Assembly: GCF_036347135.1 (NCBI RefSeq)
Contig: NZ_CP108938.1
Coordinates: 4,526,001-4,590,000, forward strand
Length of the DNA stretch: 64,000 nucleotides
Origin: Streptomyces sp. NBC_00775
GTDB taxonomy: Bacteria > Actinomycetota > Actinomycetes > Streptomycetales > Streptomycetaceae
Direction: 5' to 3'
Shown here: piece by piece, positions 1-8,876 of the stretch
How the letters are laid out: every line of letters begins with the position of its first letter
How positions within the stretch are numbered: the stretch's first letter is position 1
The notes under the pieces: generated by a model
The model's database searches: none
What the model saw: only the letters and a program-made list of their open reading frames with translations
Told to the model about the DNA's origin: nothing
Position numbers and translations under genes: made by a program

Positions 1-1148
1 GCCATCGCCACGACGGTCTGGGCGGGGCCGGACGCGGCGGAGGTGTACAGGGCGAGACCGGCCGCGCGCTGGGCCTGGCGGCGTGGGCCGTGCAGGAGTT
101 GGGTCAGTGTCGGCGCCAGTCGGCCGGGTTCGCGGATCCAGGGGGCGAGGCCCGCCTCCTCCAGCGCGGCGGCGTTGGTCTGGCCGTGGCCGGGGATGCA
201 GCGGTAGCTGACGACCGGGAGGCCGCTGGCGAGCGCCTCCAGGGAGGTGAGGCCGCCCGCGTTCTGGACGAGGACGTCGCAAGCGTGCATGAGGCCGGGC
301 ATGTCGTCGACCCACTCGTGGACGTGGGTGATGCCGTCCGCGCGGAGCCGTTCGGCGAGGGCGTGGTTGTGTCCGCACACCACGACGGGCAGCGCGGCCC
401 CGGTGTCGCGGATCTCGGCGGCGGCCTCCCGCACCGGGCCGACGCCCCACGAACCGGCGACGAGCAGGGCCAGCGGCGCGTCCTCGGGCAGGCCGAAGCG
501 GGCGCGGGCGGCGCGCCGGTCGTCCTCGGTGGCGGGGGTGAAGCGCGGGTCGGTCAGGGGCCCGGTCACGGTGACGCCCGTGGCGCCCTGCTCGTGCGCC
601 TGGGCGGCGGGTATCGCGTGTGCGGCGAGATGCGCGTCGATGCCGGGCGCCACCCACAGGGAGTGGACGGAGAAGTCGGTGAGATAGGTCAGGGCCGGTA
701 TCCCGAGTCGGCCGCGCAGCCGCAGCGCGCCGAGGACCTGACTGGCTCCGGGGTACGTCGACACGACCGCGCGGGTCTCGGGGGTGACGGTGGCCAGGGT
801 GCGGCGGCGCGCACCGCGCAGCAGGAGCCGTACGGCCAGGCCCGGTCGCCGGTCGTGCTCGGTGGCGGCGTAGATGCGCTGATAGCCGGTGGGGGCCCAG
901 GTCAGCAGCCGGAGGTAGGCGCCGCAGAGCAGCTTCCCGATCCCGGCGGGCAGCAGATCGAGGAAGTCGTGCCGGTCGACGAGGAAGCCCAACGCCGTGA
1001 GGTGGCGGGTGAGTTCGGTCGCGGCGCCGTCGTGCCCGGCTCCCATGCTCGCGGAGATGACGGTGATCCGCCGGGGGCCCGGGCCGCCCAGATCCACCGC
1101 GGACGGCGCGCCCGGCTGTCCGTCCGCCGGGTTGTCGAGGTACGGCAC
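1..1148 (-). CDS. MGDG-synthase-type glycosyltransferase (3' end cut by window)
   Basis: The protein is read from a GTG at 1148 preceded by GGAGG ten bases upstream; the C-terminus runs off the left edge, so only the first 382 codons are present. The N-terminal part has ITVISASMGAGHDGAA, the glycine-rich opening of the MGDG synthase/processive diacylglycerol glucosyltransferase family (GT28-like). The second half carries a nucleotide-sugar fold with VVVCGHNHALAERL and a donor-site stretch QNAGGLTSLEALASGLPVVS. Such enzymes transfer a sugar to diacylglycerol or a similar acceptor at the inner membrane face. The acceptor cannot be told from sequence. It is transcribed away from the BlaI-type gene on its right. 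Family assignment is good; the substrate is unknown. Confidence 0.85.
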   Translation of the reverse strand, partial: MPYLDNPADGQPGAPSAVDLGGPGPRRITVISASMGAGHDGAATELTRHLTALGFLVDRHDFLDLLPAGIGKLLCGAYLRLLTWAPTGYQRIYAATEHDRRPGLAVRLLLRGARRRTLATVTPETRAVVSTYPGASQVLGALRLRGRLGIPALTYLTDFSVHSLWVAPGIDAHLAAHAIPAAQAHEQGATGVTVTGPLTDPRFTPATEDDRRAARARFGLPEDAPLALLVAGSWGVGPVREAAAEIRDTGAALPVVVCGHNHALAERLRADGITHVHEWVDDMPGLMHACDVLVQNAGGLTSLEALASGLPVVSYRCIPGHGQTNAAALEEAGLAPWIREPGRLAPTLTQLLHGPRRQAQRAAGLALYTSAASGPAQTVVAM

Positions 1149-1481
1149 AGCAGATCAGCCTCCGAAGTGGTGCGGGCGCGGCGGGGCGTAGTAAGCGGAG
1201 CGGGCGGTCGGCAGGAGCGTGGCGGGGCGGGGTGAACGGGAGCGGTCGGCCGGCGAGGACGCGGCGGCGCGTGGTGGAACGTGCGGTCGCGGCAGGGGTG
1301 CGGGGTCGCCGCAGTTCCTGTGCCCGCCCGGAATTACGGGGTTGATCCCGGCGCCCGCCCGGGAGGGGGCGAAGCTTTCCCCCGGGCACGCGCGCATGGC
1401 AGACTCGGACCACGGCAGCATTTACACCGCCGTAGAAGTTCTACACGACTGTAGAAGATGGGCGAGGGAACGACAAACCCC
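1149..1481. other. intergenic region between divergent glycosyltransferase and BlaI-type genes
   Basis: This stretch of about 330 bp separates two divergent genes. Only the TACA/TGTA dyads at 1421-1456 look specific; the rest is GC-rich with overlapping CCCGGG/GGGCGC inverted repeats. Short open frames here lack ribosome sites and recognisable products. Confidence 0.5.
1421..1456. promoter_or_regulatory. BlaI/MecI-type operator pair upstream of the BlaI-like gene
   Basis: Positions 1439-1456 read TTCTACACGACTGTAGAA, a perfect dyad with 7-bp arms around CGAC. Immediately upstream, 1421-1437 is a weaker copy (TTTACA then CGTAGAA around CCGC). TACA/TGTA dyads are the known recognition core of BlaI/MecI repressors. 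Placement directly before the repressor start suggests autorepression and control of the adjacent M56 peptidase gene. Confidence 0.75.
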
Positions 1482-1871
1482 ATGAGCGGCGATGCACAGG
1501 CGCGGGGCCCGAAGCGGGCCAACGGCGAGCGGGAGTCCGAGATCCTCGGGGTGCTCCAGCGGGCCGAGGACGCGCTGACCCCGGGCGAGGTCGCCGAACT
1601 CCTCGGCGGCGAGCTGACGTACAGCAGTGTGGTCACGATCCTCACCCGCATGCACACCAAGCAGCTGCTCCACCGCACCCGGCGCGGGCGGGCCTACGCC
1701 TACACGCCCGTCACCGACGACCCCGGGTTCGCCGCCCGCCGGATGCGCACCGTCCTGGAGGAGCGCTCCGACCGCGAGGCGGTGCTGGCGCGGTTCGCCG
1801 ACAGCCTGTCCGACACGGACGCGGACCTGCTGCGCCAGCTGCTGGGGCCCGACGCGGACAACGACCGGTAG
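1482..1871 (+). CDS. BlaI/MecI/CopY-family transcriptional repressor
   Basis: A 129-residue winged-helix protein. The helix-turn-helix region EVAELLGGELTYSSVVTIL and the wing RTRRGRAYAYTPV match the BlaI/Penicillinase-repressor family, whose usual length is 120-140 residues; the C-terminal helices form the dimer domain. Family members repress their own operon until a partner membrane peptidase inactivates them. The M56 peptidase gene starts 14 bp downstream, the standard pairing. The start at ATG 1482 follows GAGGG at 12-base spacing; an in-frame ATG at 1458 abuts the operator and has no ribosome site, though a leaderless start there is possible. Confidence 0.88.
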   Translation: MSGDAQARGPKRANGERESEILGVLQRAEDALTPGEVAELLGGELTYSSVVTILTRMHTKQLLHRTRRGRAYAYTPVTDDPGFAARRMRTVLEERSDREAVLARFADSLSDTDADLLRQLLGPDADNDR

Positions 1872-1885
1872 AGGGGCCCGCCCGG

Positions 1886-2902
1886 ATGCGCATCGCCGTC
1901 TATCTCCCGCTGCTGCTGTCCGTGCTCGTCCCGTTCGGCGCGCGCCCGCTCGCCGAACGCTGCGAACCCCGCCTGGCCACCTGGCTGCTCACCGCCTGCG
2001 CGCTGATACTCGGCACGGCGACCACCATCTCCCTGGGACTGCTGGCGATCACCGGCCTGACCGGCGTCCCGCTCCTCGCCGCTCTCGGCCACTGGTCGGC
2101 CCGCACCGCGCAGATCAACGACCCCGCCGAACCGCCCGTCGCGCTCCTCGCCGGACTGCTGCTCGGCGGCGCGCTGTTCACCGCGGGCCGCATGCTCTGG
2201 CGCCGCACCAGGTCCCTCGCCTCCGCCTTCTGGGACGCCGCGTGCATGCCCACGCACGACGGCCTGGTCATCGTCGAGGACGAGACGCCGGACGCGTACG
2301 CGCTGCCCGGACTGCCCGGCCGCGTCGTCGTCTCCACCGGCATGCTGCGCACCCTGGACACGTCGGAGCACGACATCCTGCTGGCCCACGAGCGCGCCCA
2401 TCTCGCCGCCCACCACTACGCCTTCGTCGCCCTCGCCGGCCTCGGCGCCGCCGCCAACCCCCTGCTCCGCCCCCTCGCCACCGCCGTCACCTACACCGTG
2501 GAGCGCTGGGCCGACGAACAGGCCGTCCGCGCCACCGGCGACCGCAGGCGGGTGGCCCGAGCGGTGGGCAAGGCGGCCCTGGCCGCGCATGGTTCGCTGT
2601 CACCCGTGCGCCCCGCCACCCTCGGCTTCCGCGGCTTCCTCGGCCGCCGCAACCCGCTCGCCGGCGCGGGCCCGGTCCCCCGCCGCGTCGCCGCCCTCCT
2701 CGCCCCACCGCTCGCCCGCCGCCCCGGACTCGCCCTCGCCACCACGGCGGTCCTCGCCCTCACGGTGCTGTCCACCGTCGCGGCCACCCACGACCTGCAC
2801 GCGTTCCTGGAACTGGTGGGCATCGCGCACCACGGCCCGCATCACGTCGGCATGGACGGCCCGGACCACACGGCCCTGCTCACCACCGTCAGGCGAGGCT
2901 GA
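1886..2902 (+). CDS. M56-family membrane metallopeptidase (BlaR1-like)
   Basis: The 338-residue protein has hydrophobic segments near residues 1-20, 30-60, 85-105 and 285-305, and a zinc-protease motif HERAH at residues 168-172 within LLAHERAHLAAHHY. A downstream ERWADEQA supplies the likely third ligand. This is the M56 peptidase layout, without the extracellular penicillin-sensor domain of true BlaR1. In the family the peptidase is coupled to proteolytic release of the BlaI-type repressor. It sits 14 bp after that repressor gene and is probably co-transcribed with it. The signal sensed is unknown. Its last codons overlap the 3' end of the convergent GNAT gene by 14 bp. Confidence 0.87.
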   Translation: MRIAVYLPLLLSVLVPFGARPLAERCEPRLATWLLTACALILGTATTISLGLLAITGLTGVPLLAALGHWSARTAQINDPAEPPVALLAGLLLGGALFTAGRMLWRRTRSLASAFWDAACMPTHDGLVIVEDETPDAYALPGLPGRVVVSTGMLRTLDTSEHDILLAHERAHLAAHHYAFVALAGLGAAANPLLRPLATAVTYTVERWADEQAVRATGDRRRVARAVGKAALAAHGSLSPVRPATLGFRGFLGRRNPLAGAGPVPRRVAALLAPPLARRPGLALATTAVLALTVLSTVAATHDLHAFLELVGIAHHGPHHVGMDGPDHTALLTTVRRG

Positions 2903-3398
2903 TCCAGTAGCGGTCCTCGCCATGCGCCCGGCCGTCGGGGACGCCGCCGTTGGACCGGATGACCCGGTGTGACGGTTCGTTGTCGGTGTCGCAGGTCAGC
3001 AGGACGCGGTCGAGGCCCAGCCGGCGGCACTCGACGAGCCCCGCCGCGAGCATCCTCGTCGCGTGGCCCTGCCGGCGCCACGGCCTGACGACGTGGTAGC
3101 CGACATGGCCGCCGGCCTCGGCCAGTTCCGGTGTCAGGCTGTGCCGGACGACCAGCGTGCCGAGGTAGTGCGCACCGGAGACGTACCAGAACACGGTGGA
3201 AGGGACGCCCCAACGGACCCGTACGCCGCGTCTCTCCTCGACGAAGGCCTCGAAGTCGCCGCCCGCCGGGCCGAGCCACTCCGTACTCCGCCCCTCCGCC
3301 TCGCAATCGGCCCGCTCACCGGCCAGATACGAGTCCCGCACCACCGCCGTCGGCCACACGAGACCCGGCGGTTCCCTGAGATCGCTGTGATCAGTCAT
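2889..3398 (-). CDS. GNAT-family N-acetyltransferase
   Basis: A 169-residue protein with the GNAT core: beta strand GHVGYHVVRPWRRQGHATRML holds the acetyl-CoA pyrophosphate-binding R/Q-x-x-G-x-G/A motif (RRQGHAT), followed by LDRVLLTCDTDNEPSHRVI, the typical strand and helix preceding the final strand. It resembles the YjdJ/predicted acetyltransferase group. Acceptor unknown. It is monocistronic and convergent with the M56 gene, overlapping it by 14 bp; the amidohydrolase gene follows downstream on the same strand after its own upstream neighbour. Confidence 0.85.
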   Translation of the reverse strand: MTDHSDLREPPGLVWPTAVVRDSYLAGERADCEAEGRSTEWLGPAGGDFEAFVEERRGVRVRWGVPSTVFWYVSGAHYLGTLVVRHSLTPELAEAGGHVGYHVVRPWRRQGHATRMLAAGLVECRRLGLDRVLLTCDTDNEPSHRVIRSNGGVPDGRAHGEDRYWISLA

Positions 3399-3403
3399 GC
3401 GGA

Positions 3404-4744
3404 TCAGTGTTCATTCAGCGCCGCCCTGCGCGCGAAGAGTTTTTCCGCCGCCGCCTGTGCACGCACCCGCACCCGCTCGGTGTCCACGCTCAACACCTCG
3501 CCGTCCGAGACCAGTTGGCGGCCGTCCACCCAGACGTGGTCGACGTCCGCCGCGCCCGCCGAGAAGACGAGGTGTGCGACCGCGTTGAAGTCCTCGCCGT
3601 GCAGGAGGGGGGTGGTGTGCAGCTTGCGGAGGTCGACGGTGACGATGTCGGCCTTCTTGCCGGGTTCCAGGGAGCCCGTGTCCGCGTCGAGTCCCAGCGC
3701 GCGGGCGCCCTCCAGGGTCGCCATGGTCAGGATGTCCCAGGGGTCGCCCGTCGTCGGGTCGAGGGTCGAGACCTTCTGCAGCAACGACGCGAACTTCATC
3801 TCCTCCAGCAGGTCCAGGTTGTTGTTCTCCTTCTCGCCGTCGCTGCCCAGGCCCACCGCGATGCCCTTGCGGCGCATGTCGATGACACGGGCCGGGCCGG
3901 AGGAGAGCTTCATGTTGGAGCACGGGCAGTGCGCGACGCTGGTACCGGTCTGCGCGAGGAGCTCGATCTCGCGGTCGTCCAGCCAGACGCAGTGGGCGAC
4001 GACCGTGCGCGGGCCGAGGATGCCCCGGTTGTAGAACTCCTCGATCGGGCGGCGGCCGAACTGCCGCAGGGACTCCTCCACTTCCCAGATCGTCTCGGAG
4101 GAGTGGGTGTGCAGACCGGTGTCGTACTCGTCGGCGAGCGCGGCCGCCGCCTTGAAGGCTTCCGGGCTGCAGTAGAAGAGATGCTCCAGGCCCACCCAGG
4201 AGCGGACGCGGTCGTTCGCGTAGGTGCGGTAGTTCTCCAGCAGACGGCGGTTCGTGTCGAGGGTCTCGAAGTAGTCGTAGCCCGGCAGGTCCGCCACGTA
4301 CGGGACCAACGTCGCCCGGATTCCCACCTGTTCGGCCGCGTGCGCCGAGCCTTCCATGTGGCGCCACATGTCCATCACCGAGGTCGTGCCCGCGCGCAGC
4401 GACTCCGTGTAGCACAGGAGGGAGGCCGCTTCGGCGATCTCCGGGGTGAGCGCCTTGTGGGCGGGGTCGACGTAGTCGCGCAGCCAGTCCCACAGGGACT
4501 TGGACTCGGCCGTGCCGCGCAACAGGCCCGAGTGGAGGTGGGTGTTGTGCAGACCTGGGATCACGGCGTGGCCGGTGGCGTCGACGACCTCGGCGTCGGC
4601 GGCGGCCGCGTCCAGTTCCTCCACGGTGCCGACCGCGACGATCCTGCCGTCCTCGATGAGCACGGAACCGGGGTCGTACACCGCCTTGCCGCCCTCGCAG
4701 GGGATGACGATGCCGTTGCGGATCAATGTACGGGTGCGGGTCAT
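3404..4744 (-). CDS. amidohydrolase, MtaD/TRZ-ATZ type purine-related deaminase
   Basis: A 446-residue metal-dependent hydrolase starting at ATG 4744 with GAGGAG eight bases upstream. It shows the amidohydrolase signature: HxH in PGLHNTHLHSGLLRG, further histidines in HTHSSET and VVAHCVWL, and the metal aspartate in VGLGSDGEKENNNLDLLEEM. The last motif with NNNLDL and EEMKFASLLQK is typical of 5-methylthioadenosine/S-adenosylhomocysteine deaminase and 8-oxoguanine deaminase relatives. It would deaminate an aminopurine or related ring in the cytosol. Its neighbours are a zinc deaminase, an NCS1 permease and a PucR regulator, so a role in purine salvage or breakdown is inferred; the exact substrate is open. 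Confidence 0.85.
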   Translation of the reverse strand: MTRTRTLIRNGIVIPCEGGKAVYDPGSVLIEDGRIVAVGTVEELDAAAADAEVVDATGHAVIPGLHNTHLHSGLLRGTAESKSLWDWLRDYVDPAHKALTPEIAEAASLLCYTESLRAGTTSVMDMWRHMEGSAHAAEQVGIRATLVPYVADLPGYDYFETLDTNRRLLENYRTYANDRVRSWVGLEHLFYCSPEAFKAAAALADEYDTGLHTHSSETIWEVEESLRQFGRRPIEEFYNRGILGPRTVVAHCVWLDDREIELLAQTGTSVAHCPCSNMKLSSGPARVIDMRRKGIAVGLGSDGEKENNNLDLLEEMKFASLLQKVSTLDPTTGDPWDILTMATLEGARALGLDADTGSLEPGKKADIVTVDLRKLHTTPLLHGEDFNAVAHLVFSAGAADVDHVWVDGRQLVSDGEVLSVDTERVRVRAQAAAEKLFARRAALNEH

Positions 4745-4776
4745 GGGATGTCTCCTCAACTCAGCCTTGCGGGCGG

Positions 4777-5256
4777 TCAGTTCCAGAAGCCGGCGTGCAC
4801 GGCTTCCGCCCGCTCCCGCAGGCACGGGCCGACGACCTCGATCGGACGCTGCCCGGCCGCGAACACCTCGCGACAGGGCAGCGCCATCGTCGGGTTCTCC
4901 TCGTTCGCGCCGGTCAGCGCGAGGAGTTCGTCCTCCCCGAGGGCATAGACGACCCGCCCGATACCGCTCCAGTACACGGCGCCCGCGCACATCGCGCAGG
5001 GCTCGGTGCTGGTGTAGAGCGTGGCCTTCGCCAGCTCCTCGCGGGTGTACGTCCTTGTCGCCAGCCGTACGAGATTGGTCTCGGCGTGGCCGGTCGCGTC
5101 CCGCCCGGTCACCACGCTGTTGCCCGCCTCCAGCACCGCCGAGCCGTCGAGGACGAGGAGTGAGCCGAAGGGGTGGTTGCCGCCCTGGCGGGAGCGGGCG
5201 GCGAGTTCGACGGCCGCGGTCAGGAACTTCTCGTCCTCGGGTGTGGGGTGGTGCAC
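4777..5256 (-). CDS. zinc-dependent nucleobase/nucleoside deaminase (guanine deaminase-like)
   Basis: A 159-residue protein of the cytidine/deoxycytidylate deaminase fold. Zinc motifs are HAETN and TEPCAMCAGAVYWSGI, giving one His and two Cys ligands plus the catalytic Glu. The size and the GNHPFG and AMCAGA context resemble GuaD-type guanine deaminases rather than tRNA adenosine deaminases. The GTG start at 5256 follows AAGGAG at good spacing; an upstream in-frame start at 5331 lacks that support. The gene lies 32 bp before the amidohydrolase in the same direction, so the two deaminases are likely co-transcribed. Confidence 0.82.
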   Translation of the reverse strand: MHHPTPEDEKFLTAAVELAARSRQGGNHPFGSLLVLDGSAVLEAGNSVVTGRDATGHAETNLVRLATRTYTREELAKATLYTSTEPCAMCAGAVYWSGIGRVVYALGEDELLALTGANEENPTMALPCREVFAAGQRPIEVVGPCLRERAEAVHAGFWN

Positions 5257-5349
5257 TGCGGCTCCTTCATGGGATCGGGAAGGGTTGATCAGGATGGGTC
5301 GATCACCGATGGATTGATCGGGCAGGGTCAACTGACGTACGGGAAGGGG

Positions 5350-6771
5350 CTATTCGGCGGCCACCACCGGCACCCGTGCTTCCACCGCGGCCGCGACCGG
5401 CACCGGCCGCCACGCCTCCAGCACCGCGTACGCCGCCCCCGCCACCACGAACCCCACGAGCAGCCCCAGCGGGCCGATCGCCGGATGCGCCTCGGCGAGC
5501 GGGCCGGTGTAGAAGGACTGGTTCATGAACGGGATCTCGGTGAAGAGGGCGAGCAACAGCGCCGGAAGCCCCCAGCCGAAGCGGTGCTCGGCGTCGTACA
5601 GCCGCCGGAGGCCGTACGCACCGCGCTCGCGCCACCAGTACGCGACGACGATCACCGCGGTCCACGGGGCCAGCCAGTAGCCGGTCATCAGCAGGAAGTC
5701 CTGGAGCTGCTGGGCGAAGTCGCCGTGTCCGGCGTACCAGGACAGGCCGGTGCCGAGTCCGCCGACGACCAGGACCGACACCCAGCGCGGGATCGCGAAC
5801 CCGGCGACCAGCGCGGCCATCGCGCCCGAGTACAGGTCGATGACGGTCGAGGCGAGCGTCGACAGGAGCAGGGAGAGGAGGACGACGGTGCCGAGGGCGT
5901 CCGGCAGCAGGCCGCTCACCATCGAGCTGGGGTTGTCCACCGCTCCCGCCGTGCCGATCGCCGCGCCCAGGGCGCCGATCCACACCCCGGCGACCGCGCT
6001 GCCGCCGCCCGCCGCGAGGAACACCCGCTTCGGGGCGGCCGTGGCCGGCAGATAGCGGCTGTAGTCGGAGGCGTACGCGGACCAGCCGAGGACACGGGCC
6101 GCGGTGACCGCGACGACGAGCAGGAACGCGGCCGTGGTGCCGGCGAAGGGCTCGGCCGGGGCGGCGGCGTGCGCGTCGCCGAAGCCGTACACCGATACGA
6201 CCGCGAAGACGACGACCAGCAGGACGGCGAGGCCGCGCTCCACGTAGTGGATCATCCGGTAGCCGATGACCGCGATGGCGAGCTGCGCCGCGGCCATGAG
6301 CAGGAGGGCGGGCACGAAGGCCATTCCCGTCAGGTCGCGCAGGATGAAGATGCCGAGCAGGGAGTCGACGACACACCAGCCGACACCGTTGACGACGGTG
6401 AAAGCGGCGGAGGGAAGATTCCCGAGGCGGCCGAACGGACCCCGGGACTGGATGAGCTGGAGCACTCCGGTCAGCGGGCCACGGGTGGAGAACAGGCCCA
6501 CCAGCGCCGAACTCAGGAGCGTACCGAGGGTGATGGCGAGGACCGCCGGGAGCAGGTCGAGGCCGAACACGGACGTCGACAGGGCGCCGACGCTGAGCGT
6601 CGCGAACTGCACGTTCGCGCCGAACCAGAGGGTGAACAGCGACCAGGGGCGGCCGTGCCGGTGGTCCGGTGGTACGGGTTCGGCGCCCGCCTGTTCGACG
6701 GTGAACGGCGTTTCCAGGGCGGTGCTGTCGGGTTCGGCGCGCACGGCGGTCTCCTCACTGAAGGGGGGCAT
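5350..6771 (-). CDS. NCS1-family purine/cytosine permease
   Basis: A 473-residue membrane protein with about twelve hydrophobic segments. The opening WSLFTLWFGANVQFATLSVG, then GPLTGVLQLIQSRGPFGRLG and GWSAYASDYSRYLP, match the nucleobase:cation symporter-1 family (CodB/FCY2-like). It should import a purine or pyrimidine base by proton or sodium symport. The first 40 residues are hydrophilic and cytosolic. The start at ATG 6771 is favoured because the family N-terminus begins there. It is first in a leftward row with the two deaminase genes and divergent from the PucR regulator, which is the usual layout of a regulated nucleobase-use module. Confidence 0.88.
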   Translation of the reverse strand: MPPFSEETAVRAEPDSTALETPFTVEQAGAEPVPPDHRHGRPWSLFTLWFGANVQFATLSVGALSTSVFGLDLLPAVLAITLGTLLSSALVGLFSTRGPLTGVLQLIQSRGPFGRLGNLPSAAFTVVNGVGWCVVDSLLGIFILRDLTGMAFVPALLLMAAAQLAIAVIGYRMIHYVERGLAVLLVVVFAVVSVYGFGDAHAAAPAEPFAGTTAAFLLVVAVTAARVLGWSAYASDYSRYLPATAAPKRVFLAAGGGSAVAGVWIGALGAAIGTAGAVDNPSSMVSGLLPDALGTVVLLSLLLSTLASTVIDLYSGAMAALVAGFAIPRWVSVLVVGGLGTGLSWYAGHGDFAQQLQDFLLMTGYWLAPWTAVIVVAYWWRERGAYGLRRLYDAEHRFGWGLPALLLALFTEIPFMNQSFYTGPLAEAHPAIGPLGLLVGFVVAGAAYAVLEAWRPVPVAAAVEARVPVVAAE

Positions 6772-6937
6772 GCGGCTCGGGCGGGTTGCCCTCAGTGAAC
6801 TCGGCGCGCGGCACGCGGGGACCTGCACCGCCCTACAGACGACGGGTGGCGGACGAGACCCCGGCCTGTACTGTTCTCCAAACTCCGTGCCCGCCGGTGT
6901 GCACGCCCGTAACACGCGCCAAGGGACGACGACCCCG

Positions 6938-8599
6938 ATGCTGCTCACCGAACTCCTCGGCATCCCCCGCCTCGGCCTTGTCCCCGTCACCCCGGTCACC
7001 TCCCGCGACCAGCGCGTCCGCGGCGTCTACACCACCGACCTCCCCGACCCCGGCCGCTATCTCGACGGCGGCGAACTCGTCCTGACCTCCACCACCTGGT
7101 ACCGCGAGCCGCACGACGCCGATGTGTTCGTCGCCGCGCTCGCGGGCGCGGGCGCCGCCGCGCTGGTCGCGGGCACCGCCGGTATCGGGGCGCTGCCGGA
7201 CGCGCTCGCGGGGGCCTGCGAGCGGCATGGGCTCGCGCTGTTCACGGTCGGCGACGACGTGTCGTACGCGGCCCTCACCGAGACCGTCCTCGCCGCGCTC
7301 GCCGGACCCGCCGGCCGCTCCCCCGGCGCGGACCTGCACCGCGGCCTGGTCGCGAGCATGGCGTCCGGGGCCGGGTCCGAGGGGCTCGTCGAGGTGTTCG
7401 CGCGGGCCACCGGCCTATGGTGCGCGGTGCTGTCCGCGACCGGACGGCCGACGGCCGGTGGCGTGCCCGAAGTGAGCGCCCATCACCTGGACCGGGCGCA
7501 CCGCGACGCGCTCGCCGCGGGCAGCTTCCCGTCCGTACGGCCGGTGCCCGGCGGCGGCCACCTCACCTTCTTCCCCGTGCAGTCCCCGGTCGCCCGCCGC
7601 CCGCCCGCCGCCTACCTCGCCGCCTCCGGCGACTTCCGCGACTGGGCGCCCGGCGTCGCGGACGCCGCCGGCGAGGTGTGCGCGCTGCTCGCGATGGACC
7701 GGGTGGCCCGCCAGGAACGCCGCCGCATCGAGGAACGTTTCCTGCGAGAGTCCGTCGACCTCGTACGGGAGGGGCGTGCGGAGGCCGCCGAGGGACGGCT
7801 GCGCAGCCTCGGCCTCGACCCGGCCGAACCGCTGACCGCCGTGTACGTCAGCACGACCGGCAGCCCGTACGGCGCCGAGCTCGCGGCGGTCGTCCTGGAG
7901 GACGTCTTCGACCAGATACCGGGGTGTTCGGCGGCGGTCGCGGAGGGCGAGGGGTATCTGATGCTGGCGCCGGTGCCGGTGCCGGTCGCCGAGGACACCG
8001 GACGTCCGGAGCGGGCGCCGGCCGCGGACACTCCCGGGCATCCCGGGCGGCCCGAGCACCCTGAACAGCCCGTTGCCGCCGCCGATGACGGCGACCGCGT
8101 ACCCGCTCTCCCCTCCCTCCCCGCCCTCCTCGAACAGGCCGCCACCCGGCTGTCCCCCCTCCTCACCCACGGCTGGGCCGCCCTCGGCACTGGCTCCCCC
8201 GCCATCGGCGCGGCCGGGCTGCGCCGCTCGCTCGACGAGGCACGGCACGCCCACCGCATCGCCCGCCTGGGCACCGGCACGGTCCGCACCGCGACGGACG
8301 GCGACCTCTCCTCGTACATGCTGCTGCTCGCCTCCGTCCCCGACGACGTGCGCAGGCTCTACCGGGAGCGGCTGATCGGGGTCCTGGAGCGGTACGACGC
8401 CGAGCACCGCAGCGATCTCGTGGGCACCCTCACCGCGTTCCTGGACGCCTCGGGTTCCTGGCACCGGTGCGCCGAGCAGCTCCACGTGCACGTCAACACC
8501 CTGCGCTACCGCCTCCAGCGCGTCGAACAGCTCACCGGGCACAGTCTGGCCACCCTGCGCGACCGCGTGGACTTCTGCCTGGCGCTCAGCATCACCTGA
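6938..8599 (+). CDS. PucR-family transcriptional regulator
   Basis: A 553-residue protein. The N-terminal PucR domain (residues 1-125) starts LLTELLGIPRLGLVPVT and includes LVLTSTTWYREP. The C-terminus ends with the PucR-type HTH, seen in VGTLTAFLDASGSWHRCAEQLHVHVNTLRYRLQRVEQLTG. B. subtilis PucR, the archetype, controls purine breakdown genes; here the divergent permease and two deaminases are obvious candidate targets. The 166-bp gap to the permease would hold both promoters. A proline- and acid-rich linker at about residues 345-385 lies in the middle domain. Start ATG 6938 follows AAGGGACGACGACCCCG; the ribosome site is mediocre. Confidence 0.9.
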   Translation: MLLTELLGIPRLGLVPVTPVTSRDQRVRGVYTTDLPDPGRYLDGGELVLTSTTWYREPHDADVFVAALAGAGAAALVAGTAGIGALPDALAGACERHGLALFTVGDDVSYAALTETVLAALAGPAGRSPGADLHRGLVASMASGAGSEGLVEVFARATGLWCAVLSATGRPTAGGVPEVSAHHLDRAHRDALAAGSFPSVRPVPGGGHLTFFPVQSPVARRPPAAYLAASGDFRDWAPGVADAAGEVCALLAMDRVARQERRRIEERFLRESVDLVREGRAEAAEGRLRSLGLDPAEPLTAVYVSTTGSPYGAELAAVVLEDVFDQIPGCSAAVAEGEGYLMLAPVPVPVAEDTGRPERAPAADTPGHPGRPEHPEQPVAAADDGDRVPALPSLPALLEQAATRLSPLLTHGWAALGTGSPAIGAAGLRRSLDEARHAHRIARLGTGTVRTATDGDLSSYMLLLASVPDDVRRLYRERLIGVLERYDAEHRSDLVGTLTAFLDASGSWHRCAEQLHVHVNTLRYRLQRVEQLTGHSLATLRDRVDFCLALSIT

Positions 8600-8650
8600 C
8601 CGGCCTGGCTGACCTGACCGACCTGGCTGACCTGACGGACCTGACCGGGG
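8596..8650. repeat. short tandem repeat after the PucR gene
   Basis: The bases after the stop codon repeat CTGACC and GACCTGGCTGACCTGACC about two and a half times (18-bp period with substitutions). No coding role is evident. Confidence 0.6.
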
Positions 8651-8764
8651 GCCGATCCACATGGATCTCTCAGCATTCTTCCCGGGGTCTCCCACGGGCC
8701 GCCCCTAATCTGCGGGGCACCTCGTGGAGCCAGGTCAGAGCCAGGTCTCAGTCATACACGGGGC

Positions 8765-8802
8765 GGCCCCGGGCTCCCACAGTGGAGGAGCCCGGGGCCT
8801 TT
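8765..8802 (+). terminator. strong hairpin terminator before the response regulator gene
   Basis: GGCCCCGGGCTCC at 8765-8777 pairs with GGAGCCCGGGGCC at 8787-8799, followed by TTT. The 13-bp stem lies 165 bp past the PucR stop and 75 bp before the next gene. It could end the pucR transcript or a short leader or small RNA started in between. Confidence 0.7.
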
Positions 8803-8876
8803 CACATGGGCCGCTCTCAGGAAACACCCAGAAAGCTCCAAGCCGCTCCTCATGAACGCAGGGAAGAGTCGGCGCC

